Assembly (NCBI GenBank): GCA_964542055.1
Contig: CAZITB010000031.1
Span: forward strand, 1-24,348
DNA length: 24,348 nucleotides
Origin: CAZITB01 sp964542055
GTDB taxonomy: Bacteria > Planctomycetota > Phycisphaerae > Sedimentisphaerales > CAMDDF01
Direction: 5' to 3'
Shown: positions 1 to 7,706 of the stretch, in pieces
Layout of the letters: the number at the start of each line of letters is the position of its first letter
Numbering within the stretch: the stretch's first letter is position 1
Translations under genes and position numbers: made by a program
The notes under the pieces: model-generated
The model's input: only the letters and a program-made list of their open reading frames with translations
Databases searched by the model: none
Told to the model about the DNA's origin: nothing

Positions 1-6
1 TCAATA

Positions 7-1428
7 CTACCAAAATACCCGTGAACGGTTACCGATAATGCAATCGCGGTTAAAGTCTGCATTTATGTACGGTTTATTTGTCGAACCGCACGTATTTGCA
101 GACCGCGACCTATGCCACCATTGCGATATCACGGCATAATCGCCCATGTTAACAGCACCGTCCATATTGAAATCAGCAAACTCGCAGTAACTGTTGGTGT
201 AATTACAATCGGTTAAAAGCCAGTGATCCGAAAGATTTTTTAAATCCGTTATGTTATAAGAATCCTTCGGCACAGGGAAACTATCATTGACATCGAAACC
301 GATAAAACCATCATTCATATCGATCACCACCCAGTCAAAAGGCGTCCCGCTCATTTTAATATCGAATCCTGAACTCAAGTCACTATCCATAGTTGCACAT
401 AAAAAGTTACTGCCGAAAATGCCATCCAGCGTAATTATCTCATCATTGACAGCATCATAAACACTGATATCCAAAACCCCAACCATCGCATTTTTATAAA
501 CAAGATCGTACCCTTTGTTTGTAGCGATTCTCAGGCGGTTAACTTTATATCCAAAAATTATTACTGTTCCACCTACTCCCCCGACTTCTGCTGCAAATGC
601 AGGGCTTACTATCGGATCACCATTAGGATCGGTCAAGCCAAGCCGGACACCCTGTTCTACAGATATCATGCTTAACATCGCGCCGGTATCCAGAAGATAA
701 TCGCCGGTTGAGCTAACTCCATTGTGGTCTATGGTAACATTTGGAATCAGCGGGTTATAGGCCAAAGCAGGATACGGAGGTATGTTAATGGGGTCTTCAG
801 GAAAAACAAATTTCTCAAAAACCAGCGGCAATTCAAAATCGACCGGCGGAATGCAAGGGTCATTAAAATCTTTTATATCGGCATTGAAATAGCCAACATT
901 GTTCGTATTACCCGAATCGAGCACAACTGTTTTACCAGCCATTATTGGAACGCCTAAAATATCTATAGGAGACCCAAGCGAAAACTCTTCAACAAATTCC
1001 TTTTTAACCTGGAATCGGTAAGGCCCTGTCACCGAATATGCATCTGGATTAGACGACAGGGGGGAATTGAAATCCAAAATTCCGACATACAGCTCTTCGG
1101 AAATGTCAAAATATTCACTGCCTCCTACGCCGACATCTGCGTAAACCGCCTCAGGTTCAAGGTTAAGTTCCATATATTCTACGGCAGTCTCACGGCTTAA
1201 AAGCATCCCCGAAGCGCCAGTGTCCAGAAACGCATACTGCTCCCAAAACTCGCCTAAAATTCCAATTTCCAGAGCCGGTCCATCGGGGGCTCGTTTCAAC
1301 AAAAACCATATCCTCGGCAGTTCAATTGCAGCTTCATAAGTGCCGTCTATTTCGAAATCGGCGAAAGCTGAAGACGAAATAAATACAACAAAAACAAGAC
1401 CGATAATTAAAACATAACTTCTTTTCAT
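7..1428 (-). CDS. Secreted bilobal retropepsin-like aspartic protease with dockerin-like C-terminus
   Basis: The 473-residue protein begins with a signal peptide (basic start, hydrophobic core, likely cut after Ala-Phe-Ala near residue 23). Two Asp-Thr-Gly-Ala motifs, at D69 and D247, are about 178 residues apart and each follows a hydrophobic strand. That is the layout of a single-chain, two-lobed aspartic protease built from two retropepsin-like halves. Near the C-terminus D419-N421-D423-G424-D430 forms a complete dockerin/EF-hand calcium loop. A second loop starts at D458-N460-D462 but breaks down before its last ligand, and a stop follows only 6 bases from the window edge, so the end may be frameshifted or naturally shortened. 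An extended -10 (TGTTATAAT) lies 7 bases before the ATG and no SD is visible. Protease activity is inferred from the motifs; the protein could instead be a non-catalytic surface protein. Confidence 0.72.
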   Translation of the reverse strand: MKRSYVLIIGLVFVVFISSSAFADFEIDGTYEAAIELPRIWFLLKRAPDGPALEIGILGEFWEQYAFLDTGASGMLLSRETAVEYMELNLEPEAVYADVGVGGSEYFDISEELYVGILDFNSPLSSNPDAYSVTGPYRFQVKKEFVEEFSLGSPIDILGVPIMAGKTVVLDSGNTNNVGYFNADIKDFNDPCIPPVDFELPLVFEKFVFPEDPINIPPYPALAYNPLIPNVTIDHNGVSSTGDYLLDTGAMLSMISVEQGVRLGLTDPNGDPIVSPAFAAEVGGVGGTVIIFGYKVNRLRIATNKGYDLVYKNAMVGVLDISVYDAVNDEIITLDGIFGSNFLCATMDSDLSSGFDIKMSGTPFDWVVIDMNDGFIGFDVNDSFPVPKDSYNITDLKNLSDHWLLTDCNYTNSYCEFADFNMDGAVNMGDYAVISQWWHRSRSANTCGSTNKPYINADFNRDCIIGNRSRVFW

Positions 1429-1435
1429 AACAGTA

Positions 1436-1444
1436 ATTATAACA
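1436..1444 (-). promoter_or_regulatory. Extended -10 promoter of the aspartic protease gene
   Basis: On the minus strand the sequence reads TGT-TATAAT: a perfect -10 box with the TG extension. Seven bases separate it from the ATG at 1428, so transcription should start at or next to the start codon. No convincing -35 box lies 15-18 bases upstream, as is usual for extended -10 promoters. Confidence 0.5.
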
Positions 1445-1549
1445 TAAATCTTCCAGTTTTTTTTAAATATTCCAGATTTATCTCAAGATAAACCCGACAA
1501 AGCATCCAGTAAGATTAAATGCTTTAGATTCTTGAAGTTATATTATTTG

Positions 1550-1577
1550 TTTACAAACGGCCTTTTTTGGATATACT
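1550..1577 (+). promoter_or_regulatory. Sigma-70-type promoter of metXW
   Basis: TTTACA (1550-1555), a 16-base spacer and TATACT (1572-1577) match the consensus at five of six positions in each box. The ATG at 1586 begins 8 bases after the -10 box, so the predicted transcript starts within about 2 bases of the start codon. No SD precedes the gene, which fits leaderless translation. Confidence 0.5.
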
Positions 1578-1585
1578 TTCTGACT

Positions 1586-3393
1586 ATGGAAACAGATTTG
1601 CAAAATTCGGTCGGGGTTGTAAAAACCCAAAAATTNNNNNNNNNNCCAAGGAGCAAGCTCTGCACCTGGAATGCGGAAAACAGTTATCTCCGGTCGAAGT
1701 AGCATACGAAACTTATGGTAAACTCAATGACAAAAAAGACAATGCCATTTTAATCTGTCACGCTCTTAGCGGCGATGCTCACGCAGCGGGCATTCACAGT
1801 CCGGATGATAAAAAACAAGGCTGGTGGGATACGATGATTGGACCGGGGAAAGGTATCGATACAAACAAATATTTTGTAATCTGTTCGAATTTTCTTGGCG
1901 GCTGCAGCGGAACTACCGGCCCATCCAGCATTAATCCCGATACTGGCAAACCTTACGGACTTGATTTTCCGATAATTACCGTCAAGGATATGGCAAAGGT
2001 CCAAAAGCTGTTGATCGAAAAACTCGGCATAGAAAAACTGCTTGCCGTGGTAGGTGGTTCTCTGGGCGGAATGCAGGTTCTCCAATGGGCGATCGATTTC
2101 CCCCAAAACGTTACTTCAGCACTTGTGATTGCCTCAACTAGCCGTCTCAGTGCACAATCAGTTGCTTTCGATGCCGTTGGAAGAAATGCCATACTTGCCG
2201 ATAACAATTTTTCTGACGGACAATATTACGATAAACAAATCCCCAGCGAAGGCTTATCGATTGCCCGCATGATTGGACATATCACATATCTATCCGAAAA
2301 GGGAATGAGAGAAAAATTCGGTCGCCAGCTTCGAAGCAGCCATGACTATGGTTACCAGTTCAAATCAGAATTTTCAGTCGAAACTTACCTTGATTATCAA
2401 GGCCAGAAATTCGTGGAAAGGTTCGATGCAAACAGCTACCTTTATATAACAAAAGCGATGGACTATTTCGACCTCGTTCGTGATTTTAATGGTCTGGGAA
2501 ATGCTTTTAAAGGTGCATTGTCAAAATTTTTAATAGTAAGCTTTTCAAGCGACTGGCTTTTTACCCCCGAGCAATCCGAAGACATGGTCCATGCTCTTGT
2601 AGCAAATGGCAAAGATGTGAGCTACTGTAATATTAATTCAAACTATGGACATGACGCCTTCCTGCTGGAAACACAAACTTTGGGCAAATTAATAAGCGGT
2701 TTTATTGATACAACCTATGAAAAACTAAACGGAAATATCAGCCGTACCGAACCGGTAAACGGCAACTCAAACGGTTTGAAAATTTACGAAAGAGCCAAAA
2801 GAACACGTGTTGACCATGAATTGATTGCTTCAATGATCAAGCCAGACAGCAGAGTTCTCGACGTCGGCTGTGGAAACGGAGATTTGCTGGTAAAACTTAT
2901 CCAGCATAGGAAAGTCAGAGGCGAAGGAATAGAAATCGACCAGGAACTGGTTATTCACTGTGTTAACCGCGGTCTAAGTGTAATCCATCGCGACATAGAA
3001 AGAGAGATCAGTTCTTACCCCCAGAACAGCTTTGATTACGTACTGCTTTCCCAAACGTTGCAGACTTTGAAATCTCCCGATAAAGTTTTCAAACAGCTTT
3101 TGAGGGTGGGAAAGAAAGTTATTGTCAGCTTCCCAAATTTCGCCCACTGGAAAAGCAGGTTGCAGCTGTCTCTAACTGGCAAAGCTCCAGTAACCAAAAA
3201 ATTACCGTTCGGCTGGTATAATTCTCCAAATATTCACTTTCTTTCAATAAAAGATTTTGATAGATTCTGTGAAGATACTAACGTCAAAATCGAAAAGAAA
3301 ATTTCTCTGGTTCACAATAGGATCAGCCCGGTTAGAGTCTTCCCGAATCTGCTGGCTGAAGAATCAGTTTATTTAATAAGCAAAAAAGATTAG
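1586..3393 (+). CDS. metX: Homoserine O-acyltransferase (MetX) fused to MetW methyltransferase-like domain
   Basis: The N-terminal alpha/beta-hydrolase half (to about residue 375) is MetX, which acylates homoserine from acetyl- or succinyl-CoA in methionine synthesis. Counting from the in-frame TTG at 1567, the nucleophile is S165 in Gly-Gly-Ser-Leu-Gly-Gly, with D329 (Ser-Ser-Asp-Trp-Leu) and H362 (Tyr-Gly-His-Asp-Ala-Phe) completing the triad. The C-terminal half (about 405-608) is MetW, with a SAM-binding Val-Leu-Asp-Val-Gly-Cys-Gly-Asn-Gly motif near 430. An N gap at 1636-1645 interrupts the start. The TTG reading before the gap does not look like MetX, whereas ATG 1586 in another frame gives METDLQNSVGVVKTQK, a normal MetX start. 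The N run therefore has the wrong length for the frame. The substrate acyl group cannot be settled by eye. Confidence 0.9.
1636..1645. other. Assembly gap (10 N) inside metX
   Basis: Ten N interrupt the fifth percent of the gene. The MetX-like reading before the gap (ATG 1586) and the one after it differ by one frame, so the true missing length should be 2 modulo 3 (for example 8 or 11), not 10. The N run is a placeholder rather than a measured gap. Confidence 0.9.
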
Positions 3394-3421
3394 CAAAACA
3401 GAAATTAATTATGAGTTAAAA

Positions 3422-3742
3422 ATGGCCAGGATCATAACTTTCTCAACGATTTTAATTTTTACTGCCGGATGTACTCAGTACTGGTACAGCAAAGATAAAA
3501 CATATAATAAGTGCAGGACAGACTGCATGGAATGCCGTATCACGACAAGCCGATTTTACAATGAAGACGGAAGCCTTAGCCGCCAGGCAATCAAACTTGA
3601 AGAAAAGTGCATGCGGGAAAAGGGCTATCGTCTAGTCAGTGAAAAATCGCTACCCATGGAATGTGAAAAAAGACAACCCGATCCAATCTACAAAGAAAAA
3701 TATGGAATTTCAGGCCCGTCAATCGTCGATATCACTGATTGA
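3422..3742 (+). CDS. Small cysteine-rich lipoprotein, unknown function
   Basis: This 106-residue protein is not recognised. It has a short hydrophobic signal peptide ending in a lipobox, Thr-Ala-Gly-Cys (Cys16), so it is probably lipid-anchored. After it come scattered cysteines, including Cys-Arg-Thr-Asp-Cys-Met-Glu-Cys, then a charged, helix-prone stretch and a Pro-rich end. It begins 28 bases after metXW with no promoter or good SD between, so it is probably read from the metXW transcript. Its 3' end faces the NtrC-type regulator gene with 3 bases between the stops and no terminator. Confidence 0.6.
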   Translation: MARIITFSTILIFTAGCTQYWYSKDKTYNKCRTDCMECRITTSRFYNEDGSLSRQAIKLEEKCMREKGYRLVSEKSLPMECEKRQPDPIYKEKYGISGPSIVDITD

Positions 3743-3745
3743 CCG

Positions 3746-5134
3746 CTATGACCGGTCGTCCTGTGAACTATCTTCCAAGCCGTATCTTTTCATCTTTTTA
3801 TACAAAGTAGTTCTATTTATATCAAGAGCATTAGCGGTTTCCTGACGGTTCCAGTTATTCTCCTCAAGCACCGAAACAATATAATTCTTTTCAGGCTCTG
3901 CCAGTGCTTCCTTCAGCGTCAAACCTTTAACATCCCTAACAGCTTGATCATTCACTTTATTGCCGGCTATCTTTACCGGGAAATCATCAGTATCTATCAG
4001 ATCACTTTTGGAAAGCAAAACCGCTCGTTCAATTACGTTTTCAAGCTCTCTGATATTGCCCGGCCAATCATATCTTTGCAAACATTCAAGGGCCTCTTGG
4101 GTAAAGCCGTTTTTATTACGCTTGTGCATCCTGCAGAAACTTTCTAAAAAGTGTTCAGCCAAAACCGGAACATCTCCAATTCTTTGGTTCAATGTCGGCA
4201 ACTCGATCGAAACCACGTTCACTCGATAATAAAGATCTTCTCTGAACCTGCCTTCTTTAACCTCTTGTTCAAGGTTCTTATTGGATGCAAGAATAACTCG
4301 CGTATCAACTGTATAAGTCTTGTTGCTGCCGACCGGTTCAAACTGTTTTTCCTGCAGTATTCTCAAAAGTTTAACCTGTAGCGCTGGAGTTGCCGAACTG
4401 ATCTCATCAAGAAAAATAGTTCCTCCGTTTGCAGCCATAAATTTCCCTTCTTTGTCATTTACGGCACCGGTAAATGATCCCTTCACATGTCCGAACAATT
4501 CACTTTCCAAAAGGCTCTCCGGAATCGCCCCGCAGCTGACTTCCACAAACGGCCCATCTTTACGATCGCTTTGATAGTGAACCGCACGTGCCAGCTTGCT
4601 TTTACCGGTTCCTGACGGTCCTGTCATTAAAATGGTTGTATTGCTCTGAGCCACCGCTTCGACAAGATCGAATATTCTAGCCATTTTGTAATCCTGGCTG
4701 ACAATATTCTGCAAATTGTACTTGTTCTCAAGCTGCGATTTCAACTGACGGTTTTCACTGATAAGCGACTGCTGATTTATCGCTCTGCCAACTGCCAGCA
4801 GCAATTCATCATCGATTATCGGTTTAGTTAAATAATCATAAGCTCCCAGCTTTATCGCTTCGACCGCGCTTTCGATAGTACCATAACCTGTGATAATTAT
4901 TACAACTGTTTGCGGATGATTCTTCTTTATCAGCTTCAACAAATCGAAACCGTCGCCGTCGGGCATATTTACATCAGTTATCACTAATGAGAAATCCTGA
5001 TTCTTCAACTTTTCAACGGCTCGTTTAAAACTTTGTACACCGCTGGTTAGATACCCTTCAATGTTTAGAAATTCGCATAACGAATCTAAGATTATGTTAT
5101 CGTCATCTACAACTAAAATCGAAGGTTTAACCAT
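3746..5134 (-). CDS. NtrC-family sigma-54-dependent response regulator
   Basis: This is a 462-residue transcription activator with the full three-domain layout. The receiver (1-120) has acidic D10/D11, phospho-acceptor D54, T82 and K104, the same positions as in NtrC. The AAA+ domain (about 145-375) has a Walker A Gly-Pro-Ser-Gly-Thr-Gly-Lys-Ser at 172-179, a sigma-54 contact loop Gly-Ser-Phe-Thr-Gly-Ala at 219-224 (a common variant of GAFTGA), and a Walker B ending Phe-Leu-Asp-Glu. A Fis-type helix-turn-helix lies near the C-terminus (NRQETANALDINRTTLYKKM). Its partner kinase lies 9 bases upstream in the same operon. Phosphorylated, it should activate sigma-54 promoters; the nearest candidate is the -24/-12 site facing the PilZ gene at 6571. 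The target link is inference. Confidence 0.93.
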   Translation of the reverse strand: MVKPSILVVDDDNIILDSLCEFLNIEGYLTSGVQSFKRAVEKLKNQDFSLVITDVNMPDGDGFDLLKLIKKNHPQTVVIIITGYGTIESAVEAIKLGAYDYLTKPIIDDELLLAVGRAINQQSLISENRQLKSQLENKYNLQNIVSQDYKMARIFDLVEAVAQSNTTILMTGPSGTGKSKLARAVHYQSDRKDGPFVEVSCGAIPESLLESELFGHVKGSFTGAVNDKEGKFMAANGGTIFLDEISSATPALQVKLLRILQEKQFEPVGSNKTYTVDTRVILASNKNLEQEVKEGRFREDLYYRVNVVSIELPTLNQRIGDVPVLAEHFLESFCRMHKRNKNGFTQEALECLQRYDWPGNIRELENVIERAVLLSKSDLIDTDDFPVKIAGNKVNDQAVRDVKGLTLKEALAEPEKNYIVSVLEENNWNRQETANALDINRTTLYKKMKRYGLEDSSQDDRS

Positions 5135-5143
5135 ATTAAGCCT

Positions 5144-6235
5144 TTACTCATTTTCAAGTGGTAAAATTATTGTAAACATGCAGCCGCCCGAATCTTTATT
5201 TTTCACAGTTATAGAACCGTTGTACTTTTCTACGATATCTTTACAAATAGCCAAACCCAGCCCCGTTCCTTTGCCTTGCTTTTTGGTTGTAAAAAACGGT
5301 TCAAAGACACTCTCTAAGTGTTCGCTTGTGATACCTGGCCCGGTGTCGCCAAATTCTATAACAGCATTTCCTGACTTCCTGTAGGTGTCAATTTCAAGTC
5401 TTCCATCGGAACCCATGGCATCTATTGAATTTTTAATAAGGTTACAAAAGACCTGAAACAAGTTGCCTCCGCTTACTTTTGGCAAATCGCCGGAATGCTT
5501 TTTTACGATTTCAATATTACAAGCCGTTATTTTATGCTCCATCGATTTGATCGCATCGTCTATGATATCCTTTAAATACATATCTTCAAATGCGTTGTAA
5601 GTGCTCCTCGAAAATTCAAGCAGCTCGCTTATTATTTGAACCATCCTCATTAAACCTTCCCGGCACTTGGAAAGATATTCAACCGGTTTGTCGAGGTTTT
5701 CTTTTTCCAGTATTCGCGTTGTCATATTGATATAACGCAAAATACCATCCATGGGATTGTTTAGCTCGTGGGCAACTTTGCCGGCCAGTTTCCCAACAGC
5801 GGCAAATCTTTCTATACTTTCCATTTTGCGTTCTATATTTACCTTTTCAGTGATATCTTCGATGGCGATGGTCCCGCCGATCACATTGTCTTCGGAATCA
5901 CTCAGATGCTGACAATAAATGACCATAAGTTTTTTGCCCGATTCGCTTTCAAAGCCCACTTTCTCAATCTTTTGTGGTTTCCGGGTGAAAATTGATGTTT
6001 TTAAAACAGTTTCCCAGTTCTGCCAGATAGCAGGGTCGGTTCCAGCCGACAAAACCCTGTCAAGCTTTTCATTGCTATTGTTATTGATGCCCAGATATTC
6101 AACTGATTTGGTATTAGCTCGGACTATTTTCAAGTCCAGATCAAAAGCCACAACCCCGATTGGTAAACAATCAACAATATTTTCACAAATCAAATCGAAG
6201 TTGAAACCGCTATCAGTTTGTTCCGGCTTTTCCAT
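5144..6235 (-). CDS. Soluble PAS-domain sensor histidine kinase
   Basis: The 363-residue kinase has no signal peptide or membrane segment, so it should sense a cytoplasmic cue. A PAS domain occupies about residues 15-135. The phospho-acceptor H156 lies in an H-box (Val-Ala-His-Glu-Leu-Asn-Asn-Pro). The ATPase domain follows with an N-box (Asn-Leu-Ile-Lys-Asn-Ser-Ile-Asp-Ala), G1 (Asp-Thr-Gly-Pro-Gly) and G2 (Gly-Lys-Gly-Thr-Gly-Leu-Gly-Leu). It is of the NtrB/AtoS kind that pairs with NtrC-type regulators, and the regulator is the next gene. The PAS ligand is unknown. A TTGACT-N17-GATAAT promoter ends 8 bases before the ATG, and no SD is seen. Confidence 0.92.
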   Translation of the reverse strand: MEKPEQTDSGFNFDLICENIVDCLPIGVVAFDLDLKIVRANTKSVEYLGINNNSNEKLDRVLSAGTDPAIWQNWETVLKTSIFTRKPQKIEKVGFESESGKKLMVIYCQHLSDSEDNVIGGTIAIEDITEKVNIERKMESIERFAAVGKLAGKVAHELNNPMDGILRYINMTTRILEKENLDKPVEYLSKCREGLMRMVQIISELLEFSRSTYNAFEDMYLKDIIDDAIKSMEHKITACNIEIVKKHSGDLPKVSGGNLFQVFCNLIKNSIDAMGSDGRLEIDTYRKSGNAVIEFGDTGPGITSEHLESVFEPFFTTKKQGKGTGLGLAICKDIVEKYNGSITVKNKDSGGCMFTIILPLENE

Positions 6236-6243
6236 GAGATAAA

Positions 6244-6272
6244 ATTATCTTAAATTGAAAGAAAAAAGTCAA
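6244..6272 (-). promoter_or_regulatory. Sigma-70-type promoter of the kinase-regulator operon
   Basis: Minus strand: TTGACT (6272-6267), a 17-base spacer and GATAAT (6249-6244), five of six consensus matches in each box with ideal spacing. The kinase ATG begins 8 bases after the -10 box, so the mRNA is predicted to be leaderless or nearly so. Confidence 0.55.
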
Positions 6273-6389
6273 GAATTGTGTTGAAAAAAAACAACATTAG
6301 CTTGTTTTGGTTAATTTTTTAAACATGCGGGTCTTTCATTTCAAGGTCAGGTTTATTTTCCACAAACAACGTTTCGAAAAGAAAGAAGA

Positions 6390-6412
6390 CATTGCAAGGT
6401 GTTTTTGCGATG
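6390..6412. promoter_or_regulatory. Candidate enhancer (upstream activator site) for the NtrC-type regulator
   Basis: CATTGCAA-N7-TTGCGATG is an inverted repeat with 7 of 8 paired positions, flanked by further A/T complementarity. It lies about 140-160 bases upstream of the predicted sigma-54 start near 6551, a typical distance for NtrC-family enhancer sites. More GCAA half-sites follow at 6425-6433. Binding by this regulator is inference. Confidence 0.3.
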
Positions 6413-6523
6413 TTTTTTATCAACGCAACGCAAATACTTTATAAACTTTCCATTATGCATATTCATAAGTAATTGCATTTAAATCATTTACAAAAGCTCA
6501 GGTAAGTATAAGAAATTCCCCAT

Positions 6524-6540
6524 TTGGCATAATTTTTGCA
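6524..6540 (+). promoter_or_regulatory. Sigma-54 (-24/-12) promoter of the PilZ gene
   Basis: The sequence TTGGCATAATTTTTGCA has the invariant GG at 6526-6527 and GC at 6538-6539. That is exactly the 12-base step between -24 and -12, and the rest fits the consensus TGGCAC-N5-TTGCA closely. Transcription should begin near 6551, leaving a 20-base leader before the ATG at 6571. Confidence 0.65.
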
Positions 6541-6570
6541 CTAATTTTTATAATTAAGCGAAAGAGATCG

Positions 6571-6915
6571 ATGGAGCGGTTTGAAAAAAGAAAGCATCAA
6601 AGGCACGATATAAAGTTGGAGGTCCTGTGCCGGAAAATCGGCTTGGTCGAGGAAAATTTTTTTTCGGGTCATACCGTAAATATTTCCACAGGCGGCATGC
6701 TTGCGCATACCAAAAGCCCCAGGCTTTCCATTGGAGACTTTCTAAATGTTCAACTTTCTGTACCGCCGGCAGATGGAATGCTGGAATTTGGCGGAAGATT
6801 CGAAGGTTTTGCGAAAGTTGTACGTGTTAGTTCCGCTAAAGACTTCGGTAACGACGATTTCTGCCGCCAACTGATCGCACTCCAATTTTGCACCAGACCA
6901 AAATTGTCTGTTTGA
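6571..6915 (+). CDS. PilZ-domain protein (probable cyclic-di-GMP receptor)
   Basis: The 114-residue protein is essentially one PilZ domain. The N-terminal Arg-Lys-His-Gln-Arg supplies the RxxxR motif, and Asn-Ile-Ser-Thr-Gly-Gly supplies the second (D/N)xSxxG motif about 30 residues later. Both halves of the cyclic-di-GMP binding site are therefore kept. There is no output domain, so it probably acts by binding a partner protein. The sigma-54 promoter just upstream and the NtrC-type pair encoded divergently suggest its expression is switched by that pair. A purine-rich GAAAGAGA lies shortly before the ATG and could act as a weak SD. Confidence 0.82.
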   Translation: MERFEKRKHQRHDIKLEVLCRKIGLVEENFFSGHTVNISTGGMLAHTKSPRLSIGDFLNVQLSVPPADGMLEFGGRFEGFAKVVRVSSAKDFGNDDFCRQLIALQFCTRPKLSV

Positions 6916-6940
6916 CTCTTGGTACTTCTTTGCATATTAT
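6912..6940 (+). promoter_or_regulatory. Sigma-70-type promoter of the 6947 lipoprotein gene
   Basis: TTGACT (6912-6917, overlapping the pilZ stop codon), a 17-base spacer and TATTAT (6935-6940). Six bases separate the -10 box from the ATG at 6947, so a transcript from here would start at the start codon. Confidence 0.42.
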
Positions 6941-6946
6941 AATTAC

Positions 6947-7705
6947 ATGTTCAAAAACTTAATTAACATCTCCTTCTTAATATATATGCTTTTTGTTTGC
7001 GGCTGCGCCCCTCAGGAAAAAGACCCCATCGCCGATATCAAATTTACCGACATTAGACCCATGTACAAACAAGTTGAACAACCTTTCGAATTAACCGCTG
7101 AAATCGCGGTTTTTACAATCGAAGTCCCAGTAGATAATTACCCTGCCTTCACAACAATTTGGGAAAGTTTGCCTCTCGAGCCTGTCACATTCGCAAACCG
7201 CGCCGCATTTGAAGAAAATGGTCTGCTTGTAGGCTTTGGAAATTCTTCTTTCTTACCCAAAATCGAGAATGTAATGCTGACAACCAACGCCCGCAGAGCC
7301 GCTTCCAATTATATAATGGTATCACTGGAACTTGATAACGAACTTTTTACTTCAAAATTAACCGCAACAGAGGAGCTTTTCTACTATACCGCAAAAGGGC
7401 AGGTCGCGGGTCTTACCCTGACTTTCGGTAAAGCAGGCTTCATTTTTGACATTAACAAAATCCCCGCTGCAAAAGGAATAATAGAATTAATTGTGAAACC
7501 TTTCTACGAGCCTCTCAGGGGCAATCGAAAAATCTTCAGACATATCGTTTTCCAGGCAGATCTTGTCCCCGGCGATTTCGTCTTGCTCGGCCCTGCGGAT
7601 TTCCAGCCGCTTCCAAACACATTCAAGGGGCTTTTATTCGCAAATCCCGGTAAAGTACCGACTGTAAAAGTTTACATAATGGTTTGCCGGGGAATTTCCG
7701 ACTGA
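6947..7705 (+). CDS. Lipoprotein of unknown function
   Basis: This 252-residue protein is not assigned to a family. An N-terminal hydrophobic segment ends in a lipobox (Val-Cys-Gly-Cys, lipidated Cys20), so it is probably anchored to a membrane. The mature part is rich in beta-prone segments with no cysteine cluster or catalytic motif until one late Cys. It starts 31 bases after the PilZ gene and may be read from both the sigma-54 promoter and its own promoter at 6912-6940. Pairing with a PilZ protein hints at a cell-surface role, but that is speculation. It ends 1 base from the converging hisF stop, with no terminator. Confidence 0.62.
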   Translation: MFKNLINISFLIYMLFVCGCAPQEKDPIADIKFTDIRPMYKQVEQPFELTAEIAVFTIEVPVDNYPAFTTIWESLPLEPVTFANRAAFEENGLLVGFGNSSFLPKIENVMLTTNARRAASNYIMVSLELDNELFTSKLTATEELFYYTAKGQVAGLTLTFGKAGFIFDINKIPAAKGIIELIVKPFYEPLRGNRKIFRHIVFQADLVPGDFVLLGPADFQPLPNTFKGLLFANPGKVPTVKVYIMVCRGISD

Positions 7706-7706
7706 T

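Larger units (their letters stand above)
6236..6570. other. 335-base divergent regulatory region between kinase and PilZ genes
   Basis: No credible ORF is present. The region is AT-rich. It holds the kinase promoter (6244-6272), a spaced palindrome (6390-6412), repeated TTGC/GCAA half-sites (6392-6433 and about 6472), an inverted repeat TTATG-N6-CATAA (6453-6468) and the sigma-54 promoter (6524-6540). The rest shows nothing recognisable. Confidence 0.6.

Noticed and set aside
1567..1635. TTG 1567 as the metX start
   Set aside because: It overlaps the predicted promoter, gives a non-MetX peptide and exists only because the N run has the wrong length.
3750..3757. Palindrome GACCGGTC between the converging 3422 and regulator genes
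   Set aside because: Short, no loop or T tract; not a terminator and inside the regulator's 3' end.
6919..6933. Sigma-54-like TTGG...TTGC before the 6947 lipoprotein
   Set aside because: The GG-to-GC step is 11 bases instead of 12; the sigma-70-type boxes at the same place fit better.
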